From a bacterium (GTDB taxonomy: Bacteria > UBP15 > UBA6099 > DSWB01), in NCBI GenBank assembly GCA_020061125.1, contig JAGUYV010000409.1, positions 1 through 7,679 of the forward strand: 7,679 nt of DNA. Direction: 5' to 3'. The notes under the pieces were generated by a model. The model did no database searches. It was not told the origin of the DNA and worked only from the letters and a program-made list of their open reading frames with translations. The position numbers and the translations under genes are program-made. Numbering within the stretch: the first letter of the stretch is position 1; each line of letters opens with the position of its first letter. Positions 6,434 to 7,679 of this stretch are shown piece after piece.

Positions 6434-7679
6434 GCGTGAAATGTATCATGTCAAGTTTTGAAGAACTCAACCTGGACGCCGGGCTGCTGCGCGCGGTCCA
6501 AGCCGAGGGCTACACCGCGCCGACGCCGATCCAGACGCAGGCCATACCCCTGGTTCTGGAGGGCCGTGATCTTTTTGGTTGCGCCCAGACCGGCACCGGA
6601 AAAACTGCGGCGTTCGCCCTGCCCATTCTGCAGAGGCTGGCCCATGGCAAGCAGCCGCCCAAAGGCCGCCGGCCGGTGCGCGTGCTCGTGCTCACTCCCA
6701 CGCGCGAACTGGCCACGCAGATCGGCGACAGCTTCGCTGCCTACGGCCGCCACACCGGGCTGCGCCACGCCGTAATCTTCGGCGGCGTGAAACAGGGCGC
6801 GCAGGTGGACGCTCTGCGCCGCGGCGTGGACATTCTCGTGGCCACACCCGGACGGCTCATTGACCTTAACCAGCAGGGCTTCATCCGTTTCAACCATGTC
6901 GAGGTGTTTGTGCTCGACGAAGCGGATCGCATGCTCGATATGGGTTTCATCCATGATGTGCGCCGCATCGAGAAACTTCTGCCCAGAGAACGGCAGACCC
7001 TATTATTTTCCGCCACCATGCCCCCGGAAATCCGGGATCTGGCGGGCGCGATTCTGAACGACCCGCTCTCCGTGGCCGTGGACCCGCCCGCGTCCACCGT
7101 GGACCTGATTGAACAGCGCCTGTACTTCGTGGAAAAGCCGGACAAGCCCGCACTGCTCACGCACCTCATGCGCGACCCCGCCATGGATCGCGTTCTGGTT
7201 TTCACGCGCACCAAGTACGGCGCGGACAAAGTGTGCCGCCATCTGCGGCGCGCGGGCATCAAGGCGGACGCCATTCACGGAAACAAATCGCAGAACGCGC
7301 GCGAGGGCGCGCTGGCCGATTTCAAGCGCGGGCGCATCCGCGCGCTGGTGGCCACGGACATCGCTTCGCGCGGCATAGATGTGGATAGTGTGTCCCATGT
7401 GATCAATTACGACCTGCCGTACGAGCCGGAGAGTTATGTGCACCGCATCGGCCGCACGGGCCGCGCGGGTATGTGCGGGTCCGCCATGGCTTTCTGCGAC
7501 GAAACCGAACGCAAGCTCCTGCCCGCCATCGAGCGGCTCATGAAGAAATGGATCCCCGTGGCCGAGGAAGACCACCCGTACCGCTCGCCGCTCAAGCCGC
7601 CTCTTCCCACAGTTCTGGAGCCGGGCCGCCGCACGGGTTCCGGGGGCGCACCGCGGCAGGGCAATCCGCCCCGCCAGCA
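6424..7679 (+). CDS. rhlE: DEAD-box RNA helicase, RhlE type, 3'-truncated
   Basis: An ATP-dependent RNA helicase acting in the cytoplasm on structured RNA (ribosome assembly, mRNA turnover). The frame is open to the right edge: 418 codons from ATG 6424, or 410 from ATG 6448. Start 6424 has a good SD; start 6448 gives MSSFEELNL, which matches the usual RhlE N-terminus, so either could be right. Numbered from 6448, the motifs are: Q motif (GYTAPTPIQ, 21-29), Walker A AQTGTGKT (46-53), PTRELA (84-89), TPGR (133-136), DEAD (157-160), SAT (188-190), VLVFTRTK (249-256), [10 protein letters not shown] (302-311) and HRIGRTGR (332-339). All core motifs are intact. After about residue 380 a Pro/Arg/Gly-rich tail begins, as in RhlE proteins, and is cut by the window edge. 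The RhlE subgroup is inferred from the compact core and the tail. The gene is divergent from the PHP block and probably not functionally tied to it. Confidence 0.93.
   Translation, partial: MPPRVKCIMSSFEELNLDAGLLRAVQAEGYTAPTPIQTQAIPLVLEGRDLFGCAQTGTGKTAAFALPILQRLAHGKQPPKGRRPVRVLVLTPTRELATQIGDSFAAYGRHTGLRHAVIFGGVKQGAQVDALRRGVDILVATPGRLIDLNQQGFIRFNHVEVFVLDEADRMLDMGFIHDVRRIEKLLPRERQTLLFSATMPPEIRDLAGAILNDPLSVAVDPPASTVDLIEQRLYFVEKPDKPALLTHLMRDPAMDRVLVFTRTKYGADKVCRHLRRAGIKADAIHGNKSQNAREGALADFKRGRIRALVATDIASRGIDVDSVSHVINYDLPYEPESYVHRIGRTGRAGMCGSAMAFCDETERKLLPAIERLMKKWIPVAEEDHPYRSPLKPPLPTVLEPGRRTGSGGAPRQGNPPRQ

Overview
The window is GC-rich DNA from an uncultured-type, probably Gram-negative bacterium. 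Three genes encode export signals, Shine-Dalgarno (SD) sequences are used at several starts, and a standard RhlE-type DEAD-box helicase is present. The gene set (secreted GH36-like glycosidase plus secreted PHP-domain metallohydrolases with C-terminal beta domains, large intergenic hairpins, high GC) resembles the accessory saccharolytic loci of PVC-type or Hydrogenedentota-type genomes. That placement is an impression, not something the sequence proves.

Layout. Positions 2-607 (+) hold the 3' end of a membrane-anchored PsbP/DcrB-like protein whose start lies outside the window. It converges on a block of three minus-strand genes, read right to left: a secreted, divergent PHP-type protein (6002-4926), a second secreted PHP-domain metallohydrolase with a complete set of metal-ligand motifs (4841-3231), and a large secreted clan GH-D/GH36-type alpha-galactosidase-like enzyme (3109-626). 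A perfect extended -10 promoter (TGTTATAAT) lies between the two PHP genes, so the downstream pair can be transcribed separately from the first gene. A 420-base divergent intergenic region (6003-6423) follows. It holds a series of GC-rich hairpins with T-rich loops and a further hairpin over the translation start of the rightmost gene. That gene is an RhlE-type DEAD-box RNA helicase (6424 to the right edge, open at its 3' end).

How it may fit together. The three minus-strand products all carry N-terminal signal peptides, so a coherent extracytoplasmic process is plausible: a retaining alpha-glycosidase together with one apparently competent PHP hydrolase and one with an altered metal site. 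Removal of alpha-galactosyl groups and of phosphate or other ester groups from a decorated glycan would fit, but the substrate cannot be read from the sequence. The helicase belongs to RNA metabolism. The structured DNA/RNA between it and the PHP gene is the least explained part of the window.
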